Below are positions 1-5,383 of a stretch of 6,890 nucleotides of DNA, piece by piece. A model generated the notes under the pieces. It had not been told where the DNA came from and made no database searches. It was given only the letters and a program-made list of their open reading frames with translations. The first letter of the stretch is position 1. Every line of letters starts with the position of its first letter. Location of the stretch: positions 1 to 6,890 of the forward strand of contig JAISMZ010000094.1 in assembly GCA_031276475.1 (NCBI GenBank), given 5' to 3'. The stretch comes from Coriobacteriales bacterium (GTDB taxonomy: Bacteria > Actinomycetota > Coriobacteriia > Coriobacteriales > UBA8131). The position numbers and the translations under genes were made by a program.

Positions 1-388
1 CCTCAGCCCCATCGGCGGACGGCTCGGCCTTAGCCTGGCGAGCCGCGGCCTTCTCGGCGAACTTTGCTGCCTTGGCGGCTTTTTGCGCGGCCTTGGCCTC
101 GCGGGCGGCACGGGCGGCGGCCTCGGCGGCCTCGGCGGCGGCCTGTTTCTCGGCCTTGCGGGCGGCCTCGCGCTCGGCAACCGTACTCGCCGCCGAGCCA
201 AACTTATCGGCAAAGCGCTGCACGCGGCCGCCGGTATCAACGAACTTCTGCTGTCCGGTGTAGAAGGGGTGGCACTCGTTGCAGAGCTCTATGTGCAGCT
301 CCGGCTTGGTGGCCCTGGTCTTAAAGGTGTTGCCACAGGAGCAGTGTACGGTGGCCTCAACGTAATCGGGGTGGATGCCTTTTTTCAT
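1..388 (-). CDS. rpmE: Ribosomal protein L31 (bL31, zinc-binding form) with long Ala/Lys/Glu-rich C-terminal tail; 3' end outside the window
   Basis: This is a component of the 50S subunit that helps bridge the subunits near the central protuberance (family knowledge). The reading frame starts at ATG 388-386, preceded by AAAGGAG (396-402), and stays open to the left edge, giving 129 complete codons. Residues 1-64 match the L31 core: MKKGIHPDY at the start, CSCGN at 16-20, CNECHPFYTG at 36-45 and TGGRVQRF at 52-59. Cys16, Cys18, Cys36 and Cys39 are the four zinc ligands of the C+ form. From about residue 65 the protein becomes an Ala/Lys/Glu/Arg/Gln-rich, probably helical tail of at least 65 residues, whereas the usual family length is about 65-90. 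It is third in the transaldolase-rho-rpmE group, 103 bases after the rho stop. The core identification is very secure; the role of the tail is unknown. Confidence 0.95.
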   Translation of the reverse strand, partial: MKKGIHPDYVEATVHCSCGNTFKTRATKPELHIELCNECHPFYTGQQKFVDTGGRVQRFADKFGSAASTVAEREAARKAEKQAAAEAAEAAARAAREAKAAQKAAKAAKFAEKAAARQAKAEPSADGAE

Positions 389-491
389 CTTTGTTCTCCT
401 TTGCGCCTTGGTTTCCGACCAAGACAGGATCGGGTATCACGGGATGTTGCCGGGTATTACAGCAGACGCTGTTCGCGTCGTTGCCAGTGTA
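389..491 (-). promoter_or_regulatory. rho-rpmE intergenic leader with two small hairpins; candidate L31 autoregulatory leader
   Basis: Between the rho stop and the rpmE start the minus strand can form a 6-bp stem (CTTGGT/ACCAAG, 407-412 with 418-423, 5-nt loop) that ends four bases upstream of the rpmE Shine-Dalgarno. A 5-bp stem (GACGC/GCGTC, 465-469 with 475-479) lies closer to rho. A heptamer CGGGTAT (plus strand) occurs twice, 20 bases apart, at 431-437 and 451-457. Neither hairpin is followed by a T-tract, so neither looks like a terminator. L31 leader RNAs that bind their own protein are known in several bacterial phyla. Whether this is one is inference; I did not match it to a consensus. 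Confidence 0.35.
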
Positions 492-2381
492 TCACAACTC
501 GATGCCATCGCTGCTGCGCTGGTTGTTCTGCGCCCGTTTGGCGGTGCGGATCAGGAACTCGGCGTTGTTCTGGGTCTGCTTAAGCGATTTGATCAGCATC
601 TCCATCGCCCGCTCGGTGTTGTTCAGGTTGGCCAGGATCCGACGCACCGCCCAGATCAGCGGCGCTTCCTGGGAATCCAGCAGCAGCTCCTCCTTGCGAG
701 TACCGGAGGCTACCGGGTCGATGGCCGGAAAGATCCGGCGGTCGGCCAGGTCGCGATCCAGACGCAGCTCCATATTGCCGGTGCCCTTAAACTCCTCAAA
801 AATTACCTCGTCCATCTTTGAGCCGGTCTCGATCAGCGCCGAGGCGAGGATCGTCAGCGAGCCGCCGCCCTCGATGTTGCGGGCAGCACCGAGGAAACGC
901 TTGGGCGGATAAAGCGCCGTGGAATCCACACCGCCGGAGAGGATGCGTCCCGAGGCCGGCTGGGCCAGGTTGTAGGCCCGGGCCAGGCGGGTTATCGAGT
1001 CGAGCAGGATCACCACGTCGCGGCCGCTTTCAACCAGGCGCTTGGCCCGCTCGATCACCAGCTCGGCAACGGCGATGTGGTTCTCTGAGGGCATGTCAAA
1101 GGTGGAAGATATCACCTCGCCGCGAATTGAGCGCTGCATGTCGGTGACTTCTTCGGGGCGCTCATCCACCAGCAGGCACATCAGATGAACATCCGGATTG
1201 TTGGCGCTGATGGCGGCGGCGATGTCTTTGAGGATGGTGGTCTTACCGGCCTTGGGCGGCGAGACGATCAGCCCGCGCTGGCCTTTGCCGATCGGTGCCA
1301 CCAGATCGATAGTCCGCGCGGTGATGGCGTCTTTGTTGTGTTCCATCAGCAGACGCTGGTCGGGATAGACCGGCGTCAGGTCGGCAAAACGGGGGCGGCC
1401 CGCGATATCTTCCAGCGGCCCGCCGTTAACGCTGTCGATGCGCTGGATGGCAGCAAAGCGCTCATTCTCGCGCGCCGGCCGAACCTGGCCGGTAATCAGG
1501 TCGCCTTTACGCAGGCCGTTGCGACGAACCACCGAGACCCCCACATAGACATCCTTCTCGCCAGGCAGATAGCCGCTGGCACGCAAAAAGCCGTAGCCTT
1601 CGGGGAGCAGATCGAGCACACCGGCACACTCGATAAAGCCCTCGGCCCGCACCATGCCGGCCAGCACGATGTCGATGATCTGCTCTTTTTTGCGGATGTG
1701 ACTGATGTCCAGCTCCAGCTCGGCGGCCTTGGCCCGAAGCTCACCGATCTTTAAGACCTCCAGATCCTCACGCGTGGTCTGAGGGATAATCTCGCGCTGG
1801 CTGGGATAGGGACGCCGCTGGCGCTGCTGCTGACGCTGGGCCTGCTGGCTGTTCTGCTTGCCGTTGTTGCGTCCCCGGCCATAGTCGCTGCGGGCGGAGT
1901 CGTTGTTGCGATAGCCGTCGTTTTCCTGCTGACGGGGCGGCCGGCCACGCCGGGGCCGTTCGGCCTCGGGGCGCTCGGCTGGAGCATAAAACGGTGAGGA
2001 GGCAAACGGCGGGGATGTTGCAGGCGCAGACGCAGCGGCAGCGGTGGGCGTTTTGGCAGATGTGGCAGCGGCGGCCGGAGGCACAAAGGCCGCTGCCTCA
2101 GGCGTGGCTGGCGCCGACTTTACCGTACGGGAGCGCGTCGTTTTTTTGGCCGTCGGAGCACTGGCGGCAGGGGTGGCAACTGGAGCGTCGGCATCGGCAT
2201 CAGTACCTGCGCCGACAGCGGCAGCATCCTGGCCCACCCGCACCGTTTCCACCGTCTCCACCGCCTTACGTACCGCTGTCGCCCGTCTTGGCTTGCGAAT
2301 ACCGTGCTTCTTTTCGGCCGCCAACTCCGCGGCAGATGCCGGACTAGCGGTGGTTGCATCCACCAGAATCGTCTCACTCAT
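492..2381 (-). CDS. rho: Transcription termination factor Rho with long disordered N-terminal extension
   Basis: Rho is a hexameric RNA-dependent ATPase/translocase that ends transcription of untranslated RNA. I chose ATG 2381-2379 (629 aa), which overlaps the transaldolase stop as ATGA; a TTG seven codons upstream is less likely. Residues 1 to about 200 are low complexity: Ala/Pro/Thr/Lys-rich to about 140, then Arg/Gln/Asn-rich. The Rho_N helical domain follows at about 202-243. The cold-shock RNA-binding domain at about 250-317 contains GYGFLR (262-267) and DVYV (277-280). The ATPase domain has Walker A SPPKAGKTT (374-382), the DERPEEVTDM block with the catalytic Glu (about 406-415), Walker B DVVILLD (455-461), the Q-loop SGGVDSTALYPPKRF (from about 482), R-loop KGTGN (532-536) and the arginine-finger motif SGTRKEEL (Arg562). 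Every key residue is present, so the protein should be active. Translation is probably coupled to transaldolase. Family assignment is certain; the extension's role is inferred. Confidence 0.98.
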   Translation of the reverse strand: MSETILVDATTASPASAAELAAEKKHGIRKPRRATAVRKAVETVETVRVGQDAAAVGAGTDADADAPVATPAASAPTAKKTTRSRTVKSAPATPEAAAFVPPAAAATSAKTPTAAAASAPATSPPFASSPFYAPAERPEAERPRRGRPPRQQENDGYRNNDSARSDYGRGRNNGKQNSQQAQRQQQRQRRPYPSQREIIPQTTREDLEVLKIGELRAKAAELELDISHIRKKEQIIDIVLAGMVRAEGFIECAGVLDLLPEGYGFLRASGYLPGEKDVYVGVSVVRRNGLRKGDLITGQVRPARENERFAAIQRIDSVNGGPLEDIAGRPRFADLTPVYPDQRLLMEHNKDAITARTIDLVAPIGKGQRGLIVSPPKAGKTTILKDIAAAISANNPDVHLMCLLVDERPEEVTDMQRSIRGEVISSTFDMPSENHIAVAELVIERAKRLVESGRDVVILLDSITRLARAYNLAQPASGRILSGGVDSTALYPPKRFLGAARNIEGGGSLTILASALIETGSKMDEVIFEEFKGTGNMELRLDRDLADRRIFPAIDPVASGTRKEELLLDSQEAPLIWAVRRILANLNNTERAMEMLIKSLKQTQNNAEFLIRTAKRAQNNQRSSDGIEL

Positions 2382-3058
2382 GCGTTCTTCACTTTCTCCC
2401 AATCCTTATTGAAGGCCTCAAGGCCCTTGTCGGTTAACGGATGGCTCAGGCATTTCCTGAGCACCGCGAAGGGTACCGTAGCGATATCGGCTCCAACTAA
2501 AGCCGCCTGTGTGACGTGATGGGCACTGCGGATGGAGGCCGCGATGACCTCGATACTCTCGCCGCCTGGGCCGCAATCGCTCAGATCGTAATTGCCCAGT
2601 GCGACGACGATGTCCTCCAGACGATCCACACCGTCTTCGGCGATGTCGTCGTAGCGTCCCACAAAGGGGCTGACGTAGCGCGCACCGGCGCGAGCTGCCA
2701 AAATGGCCTGTGGCACCGTAAAGCAAAGCGTCATGTTCACGCGGATGCCCTCATCAGCCAAGACCCGCGTCGCCGCCAGGCCCTCCACGGTGACCGGTAC
2801 CTTAACGACGACATTTGGCGCCAGGGCAGCCAGTTCACGTCCCTCGCGAACGATCTCCTTGCGGCCCGCTGCCGTGCTCTCGGCCGAGACCGGGCCGGGC
2901 ACCAGGGCACAGATCCGCCTGATGTGCTCGGGAAAGTCGGCCAGCTTACCGCCGATACGGGCGTACAGCGTTGGGTTGGTGGTAACACCGTCCAGCGCGC
3001 CCCAGGCGGACGCCTCACGGATCTCATCCAGATCGGCGGTGTCAACGAAAAACTTCAC
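2378..3058 (-). CDS. tal: Transaldolase, small FSA/TalC-like subfamily
   Basis: This is a Schiff-base aldolase of about 226 residues, the normal size of the small subfamily that also includes fructose-6-phosphate aldolase. It would transfer a dihydroxyacetone unit between sugar phosphates in the non-oxidative pentose phosphate pathway. It starts at GTG 3058-3056, set by AAAGGAG (3066-3072) seven bases upstream. Visible motifs are FFVDTAD (3-9), TTNPT (26-30), SAE (58-60), the catalytic lysine in VVVKVPVT (Lys86) and SPFVGR (130-135). The residues aligning with E. coli FsaA Gln59 and Tyr131 are Glu60 and Phe132 here. Glu and Phe are the transaldolase-type residues, so transaldolase is preferred over fructose-6-phosphate aldolase; this rests on family knowledge, not an assay. 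The TGA stop overlaps the rho ATG, and the gene is the first well-supported one of its operon. Gene order with rho and rpmE is conserved in many Firmicutes. Confidence 0.93.
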   Translation of the reverse strand: MKFFVDTADLDEIREASAWGALDGVTTNPTLYARIGGKLADFPEHIRRICALVPGPVSAESTAAGRKEIVREGRELAALAPNVVVKVPVTVEGLAATRVLADEGIRVNMTLCFTVPQAILAARAGARYVSPFVGRYDDIAEDGVDRLEDIVVALGNYDLSDCGPGGESIEVIAASIRSAHHVTQAALVGADIATVPFAVLRKCLSHPLTDKGLEAFNKDWEKVKNA

Positions 3059-3099
3059 GTTATTGCTCCTTTCGCCACCTTCGCGCCGGCGAGATGCCC

Positions 3100-3213
3100 T
3101 TACGGCAGTGTCGGGTATCTGCGTGTTGGTGTACTGAGCGAACCGGCTGCTGTGGGAATGCGGGATAGGCGGTACTCGATTTTGAGGTGCTCGACTGTTG
3201 AAGCATCGCTCAT
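3100..3213 (-). CDS. Possible 37-codon leader ORF upstream of tal-rho (weak)
   Basis: An ATG at 3213-3211 opens a 37-codon frame ending in TAA at 3102-3100, 41 bases before the transaldolase start. AGGA lies about 10 bases upstream of the ATG, a modest ribosome site. The predicted peptide begins MSDASTVEHLKIEY and turns Pro/Thr/Ser/Arg-rich; I recognise no family. It lies inside the transcribed leader and covers the C-rich, G-poor stretch almost exactly, so its translation could hide that RNA from Rho. E. coli rho has a short leader ORF (rhoL), which makes the position suggestive. It may equally be a chance frame in GC-rich DNA. Confidence 0.25.
   Translation of the reverse strand: MSDASTVEHLKIEYRLSRIPTAAGSLSTPTRRYPTLP
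3104..3203 (-). promoter_or_regulatory. C-rich, G-poor (rut-like) segment in the tal-rho-rpmE leader
   Basis: Read on the minus strand, which is the transcript sense, these 100 bases contain 40 C and 17 G by hand count. Several pyrimidine-rich runs such as CCGCCTATCCCGCATTCCC and ACACCAACACG occur, with little obvious strong pairing. A C-over-G excess of this kind in untranslated RNA is the classic property of Rho-loading sites. Because the operon encodes Rho, a role in Rho autoregulation by attenuation is an attractive inference. Downstream, before the SD, a TCGCC/GGCGA stem (about 3074-3094) could also affect transaldolase translation. Confidence 0.35.
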
Positions 3214-3272
3214 CCGCGTCTGATCCTGCAATGATAGAGGACTATGGGTTCAGGGGGATTTGCGATGGACGT

Positions 3273-3299
3273 ACTATACCACATCTGCGCAAGGTGCAA
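3273..3299 (-). promoter_or_regulatory. Candidate promoter of the tal-rho-rpmE operon
   Basis: On the minus strand TATAGT (3278-3273) is preceded by TGG, giving an extended -10 element (TGnTATAGT). A TTGCAC (3299-3294) sits 15 bases upstream as a short-spaced -35. TTGCAC occurs a second time at 3313-3308, 14 bases further up and flanking a GCCGGC palindrome, which could be an operator. Predicted transcription start is near 3266, leaving a leader of about 210 nt before the transaldolase GTG. This is the best promoter-like sequence I see in the intergenic region 3059-3449; it was judged by eye. Confidence 0.4.
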
Positions 3300-3356
3300 G
3301 CCGGCGCGTGCAAAGATGTCGCTCACCGTTAAAGCTGAGCCTCCCTGACCCCGCAT

Positions 3357-3397
3357 AAAAAGACGGCCTGCGCCCCAATGGGTTCGGACACAGGCCG
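3357..3397 (-). terminator. Intrinsic terminator of the DUF177-DUF885 group
   Basis: On the minus strand a perfect 7-bp GC-rich stem (CGGCCTG/CAGGCCG, 3391-3397 with 3364-3370) encloses 20 bases that may pair further (CCC/GGG around 3374-3382). It is followed by TCTTTTT (3363-3357). It lies about 50 bases after the DUF885 stop and upstream of the tal promoter, separating the two minus-strand groups. Confidence 0.75.
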
Positions 3398-3407
3398 CCG
3401 CTTGCCT

Positions 3408-3438
3408 GGCAAAAGACCCTGCGACACCCCCTTTTGCC
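3408..3438 (-). repeat. 8-bp inverted repeat between the DUF885 stop and the terminator
   Basis: GGCAAAAG (3408-3415) and CTTTTGCC (3431-3438) are perfect inverted repeats separated by 15 bases, starting 11 bases after the stop codon. The transcript would carry two hairpins in a row, this one and then the intrinsic terminator. The first has no following T-tract and may act as a 3'-end stabiliser or an accessory terminator; that role is inferred. Confidence 0.5.
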
Positions 3439-3449
3439 CCGTCACATCC

Positions 3450-5342
3450 CTACCGTGTCCAGCGCTCGACCTGGCGCGCCAGCATGTCAAGAGGTAGCGC
3501 CCCGTCTTTAAGGATGGCGTCGTGGTAGTCCTTCTCCACAAAAGAGGAACCCAGCCGCTGCTCCGTCTCGGCCCGCAGATCTAAGAAACTGACCAGGCCT
3601 AAGCCATAGGGCAGATAGACCTGTGGCTGCTTTTGTGCGCCCAGATAGAGTTCGCCGGCAGCCGAGGACATCCCAAAGTCCTCCAGATAAGCTGCCAATT
3701 GCTGCTGTGACCAGCCCTGATAGTTAACACCGATGTCAATTCGGGCATGCAGGGCATACATCAAGGCGTCGTAGGCGGCCTGGGACGCGGCCTGCTGCTC
3801 GTTCAGACCGAAGTAACTTAAGGCCAGCGTCTCGGCGTACATCGCGTAGCCCTCCATATAGGCGTCAAAACGCAGCAGTTTGCGCACCGGCTGCGGATCG
3901 CACTGGGCAAAGTAATTGGTCTGGTACATATGCCCAGGAAAGCCCTCGTGCGCCAGCGTCGTCAGATAACTGAGGTCGTCGCTGACATTTTGTGGATAGT
4001 AATAGATCTGGTTATCGTCGGGGTCATCCACAGCGGGTATCTTGTAGTAGGCCAGCGCCAGGTCGTTGGGCAGCTCCTCGGGTGTCTCCTCAACGCTGAA
4101 GTTGAAGTCGGCGATCTCGGGGAAGTCGGCCAGCATCGCCTGGCGCAGGTACTCCAGGGTGGGCTTGGCCGGAAACGGTGTGGATAAGCCCGGGATATTT
4201 GGCTTGCCGCCCTCGTCGGGCAGAACCCCGCTGTCAAGCAGCGCGTCGAGGAAGTCCCCCAGACGCTCGTCGAGCAGCTCAGCCGCCTGCTCCGGCGTCT
4301 GGCTGAAGCCCATGATATGCAGGTCGAGGGCATAGTATTCCCTGCCGCGGGCATAGGAAACAATCTTTGTTTCTGATCTGGCGAGCGGCTTTAGGGCGGC
4401 CACCGCCGCGCGCAGCTTTTGCCAGGCGGGATAGACGGCGTTGTGCACAGCCTCGCTGTTGGCCTGACGCAAACTGGCCCGCTCGTCGTCGCCAAGCTCG
4501 GCGAAGGGGGTCTTGCCGGAATCCAACAACAAATTGAAGGATTTAATCAGGACGTTGTCCGCAGGTTCAACCAAAAAAGTATCAATTTCTTTGAGTATAT
4601 CATCAAAGCAGGCCTGGTTCATTAGCAGCCCGCGTTTGGCCTTAACGCGCTCAAAGGCGATGACCTGGTTAAAGTAACGCGGTATGTCGTTGAGCAGACC
4701 AAGGTAGTCGTCGATGTCGTGGCGGTTGCGAAAGCTGTATTCCAGCAAAGCGTTGGGAAGGTTGGAGTGGATGCCCATGCTCGGGAACAACGGCTCGTTG
4801 TAATAGAAGAAGGCCTCGCTTTGCAGGGTCTGCTCAAGAACCTTCTCGATCAGTTCTGCCGTCAGGGCATCACTCTCGCTGAGTTCTGAACGATCCAGCG
4901 CGTCAAGGCGCACCAGCAACTCGTGATACCAGGTGTTGTCCTCCCGGTAGCTGCTCACGGTAAACTCGCCGAGGCTGGCCTTTGGCGCTGTGATGCCTAA
5001 GGCGGCCGGATCGGCAACCAGCTGATTGAGGGTCAGGGTGTCCAGGCTGACCTCGTAGTTAAACAGCTCCTGGCCGATCTGGCGAACGGTCTCGCTGGCC
5101 GACTGTGCGTTGGCGGACGCAGCGGCGGAGGCGGACGACGCAGGCGGCTGGGGCGGCGTGAGCGGCTGCGGTGCATCTCCGCGAACCGCGCAGCCGCCGG
5201 TTGCCAGAGGCAGGGCCAGCAGCAGCGCCAGCAGCAGCGCAGCAGCAGCGCGCCAGGGCCTGTGACGAACGGGCGCGACGGCGGACTCGCGGTAGCGGGC
5301 GAACGCGGCGGCGGGCTTGCGGTGGCGGGCGGAGGCGGACAT
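3450..5342 (-). CDS. DUF885-family predicted metal-binding hydrolase, probable lipoprotein
   Basis: The preferred start is ATG 5342-5340 (630 aa), because AAAGGAG (5347-5353) sits four bases upstream. An earlier ATG (5387) forms an ATGA overlap with the DUF177 stop but has only a weak ribosome site. Residues 2-31 are Arg/Ala-rich and built of three 10-residue repeats. Residues 32-48 form a Leu/Ala hydrophobic segment, followed by TGGC with Cys51 as a plausible but non-ideal lipobox. A Ser/Ala/Pro/Gln-rich linker runs to about residue 85. The conserved core carries HEGFPGH (465-471) and EGYAMYAE (Glu497 onward), the family's putative metal site. The C-terminus LPLDMLARQVERW is typical of DUF885. 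The HE-to-H spacing is wider than in classic HExxH zincins. The family is peptidase-like, but I know of no settled substrate. It probably acts outside the membrane and is the last gene of its group. Confidence 0.85.
   Translation of the reverse strand: MSASARHRKPAAAFARYRESAVAPVRHRPWRAAAALLLALLLALPLATGGCAVRGDAPQPLTPPQPPASSASAAASANAQSASETVRQIGQELFNYEVSLDTLTLNQLVADPAALGITAPKASLGEFTVSSYREDNTWYHELLVRLDALDRSELSESDALTAELIEKVLEQTLQSEAFFYYNEPLFPSMGIHSNLPNALLEYSFRNRHDIDDYLGLLNDIPRYFNQVIAFERVKAKRGLLMNQACFDDILKEIDTFLVEPADNVLIKSFNLLLDSGKTPFAELGDDERASLRQANSEAVHNAVYPAWQKLRAAVAALKPLARSETKIVSYARGREYYALDLHIMGFSQTPEQAAELLDERLGDFLDALLDSGVLPDEGGKPNIPGLSTPFPAKPTLEYLRQAMLADFPEIADFNFSVEETPEELPNDLALAYYKIPAVDDPDDNQIYYYPQNVSDDLSYLTTLAHEGFPGHMYQTNYFAQCDPQPVRKLLRFDAYMEGYAMYAETLALSYFGLNEQQAASQAAYDALMYALHARIDIGVNYQGWSQQQLAAYLEDFGMSSAAGELYLGAQKQPQVYLPYGLGLVSFLDLRAETEQRLGSSFVEKDYHDAILKDGALPLDMLARQVERWTR
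5216..5250. repeat. CAG/CTG-rich 12-bp tandem repeat in the DUF885 signal segment
   Basis: CCAGCAGCAGCG occurs at 5216-5227 and again at 5228-5239, followed by a copy lacking one base (5240-5250). Read as coding sequence, each full unit gives Leu-Leu-Leu-Ala. The repeat therefore forms the hydrophobic core of the signal segment. A gain or loss of one 12-bp unit would keep the frame and change the core by four residues. Confidence 0.75.
5251..5340 (-). repeat. Three 30-bp units encoding a 10-residue Arg/Ala repeat before the signal segment
   Basis: Units 5311-5340 and 5281-5310 align without gaps and differ at 6 of 30 positions by hand count. The third unit, 5251-5280, is much more diverged in DNA but keeps the protein pattern xAx(A/V)RxRxxx. 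Together they fill residues 2-31 of the DUF885 protein, starting directly after the preferred initiator Met. This fits local tandem duplication within the reading frame. Confidence 0.65.
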
Positions 5343-5346
5343 AAGG

Positions 5347-5353
5347 CTCCTTT
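5347..5353 (-). promoter_or_regulatory. Ribosome binding site deciding the DUF885 start
   Basis: AAAGGAG on the minus strand lies four bases before ATG 5342. It is much stronger than anything before the alternative ATG at 5387, so the 630-residue form is preferred over a 645-residue form. Confidence 0.65.
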
Positions 5354-5383
5354 CGCGTGCAGCAGGATCGGGCACGAGACGAC

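Noticed and set aside
83..583. 166-residue plus-strand frame over rpmE
   Set aside because: It is antisense to the clear L31 coding region, is Gly/Arg-rich low complexity and resembles no family.
1185..1754. 189-residue plus-strand frame inside rho
   Set aside because: It is antisense to the conserved Rho domains, and such frames are common opposite GC-rich genes.
2516..3223. 235-residue plus-strand frame over tal
   Set aside because: It is antisense to transaldolase, whose catalytic motifs are intact on the minus strand.
3915..3950. Reading HEGFPGH in the DUF885 protein as a standard HExxH zinc protease motif
   Set aside because: The second His is six residues after the first, not four. 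The pattern is the DUF885 family's own, so classic zincin membership is not claimed.
5281..5340. CRISPR-like array
   Set aside because: The 30-bp units are directly adjacent with no spacers, are in-frame coding repeats and are imperfect.
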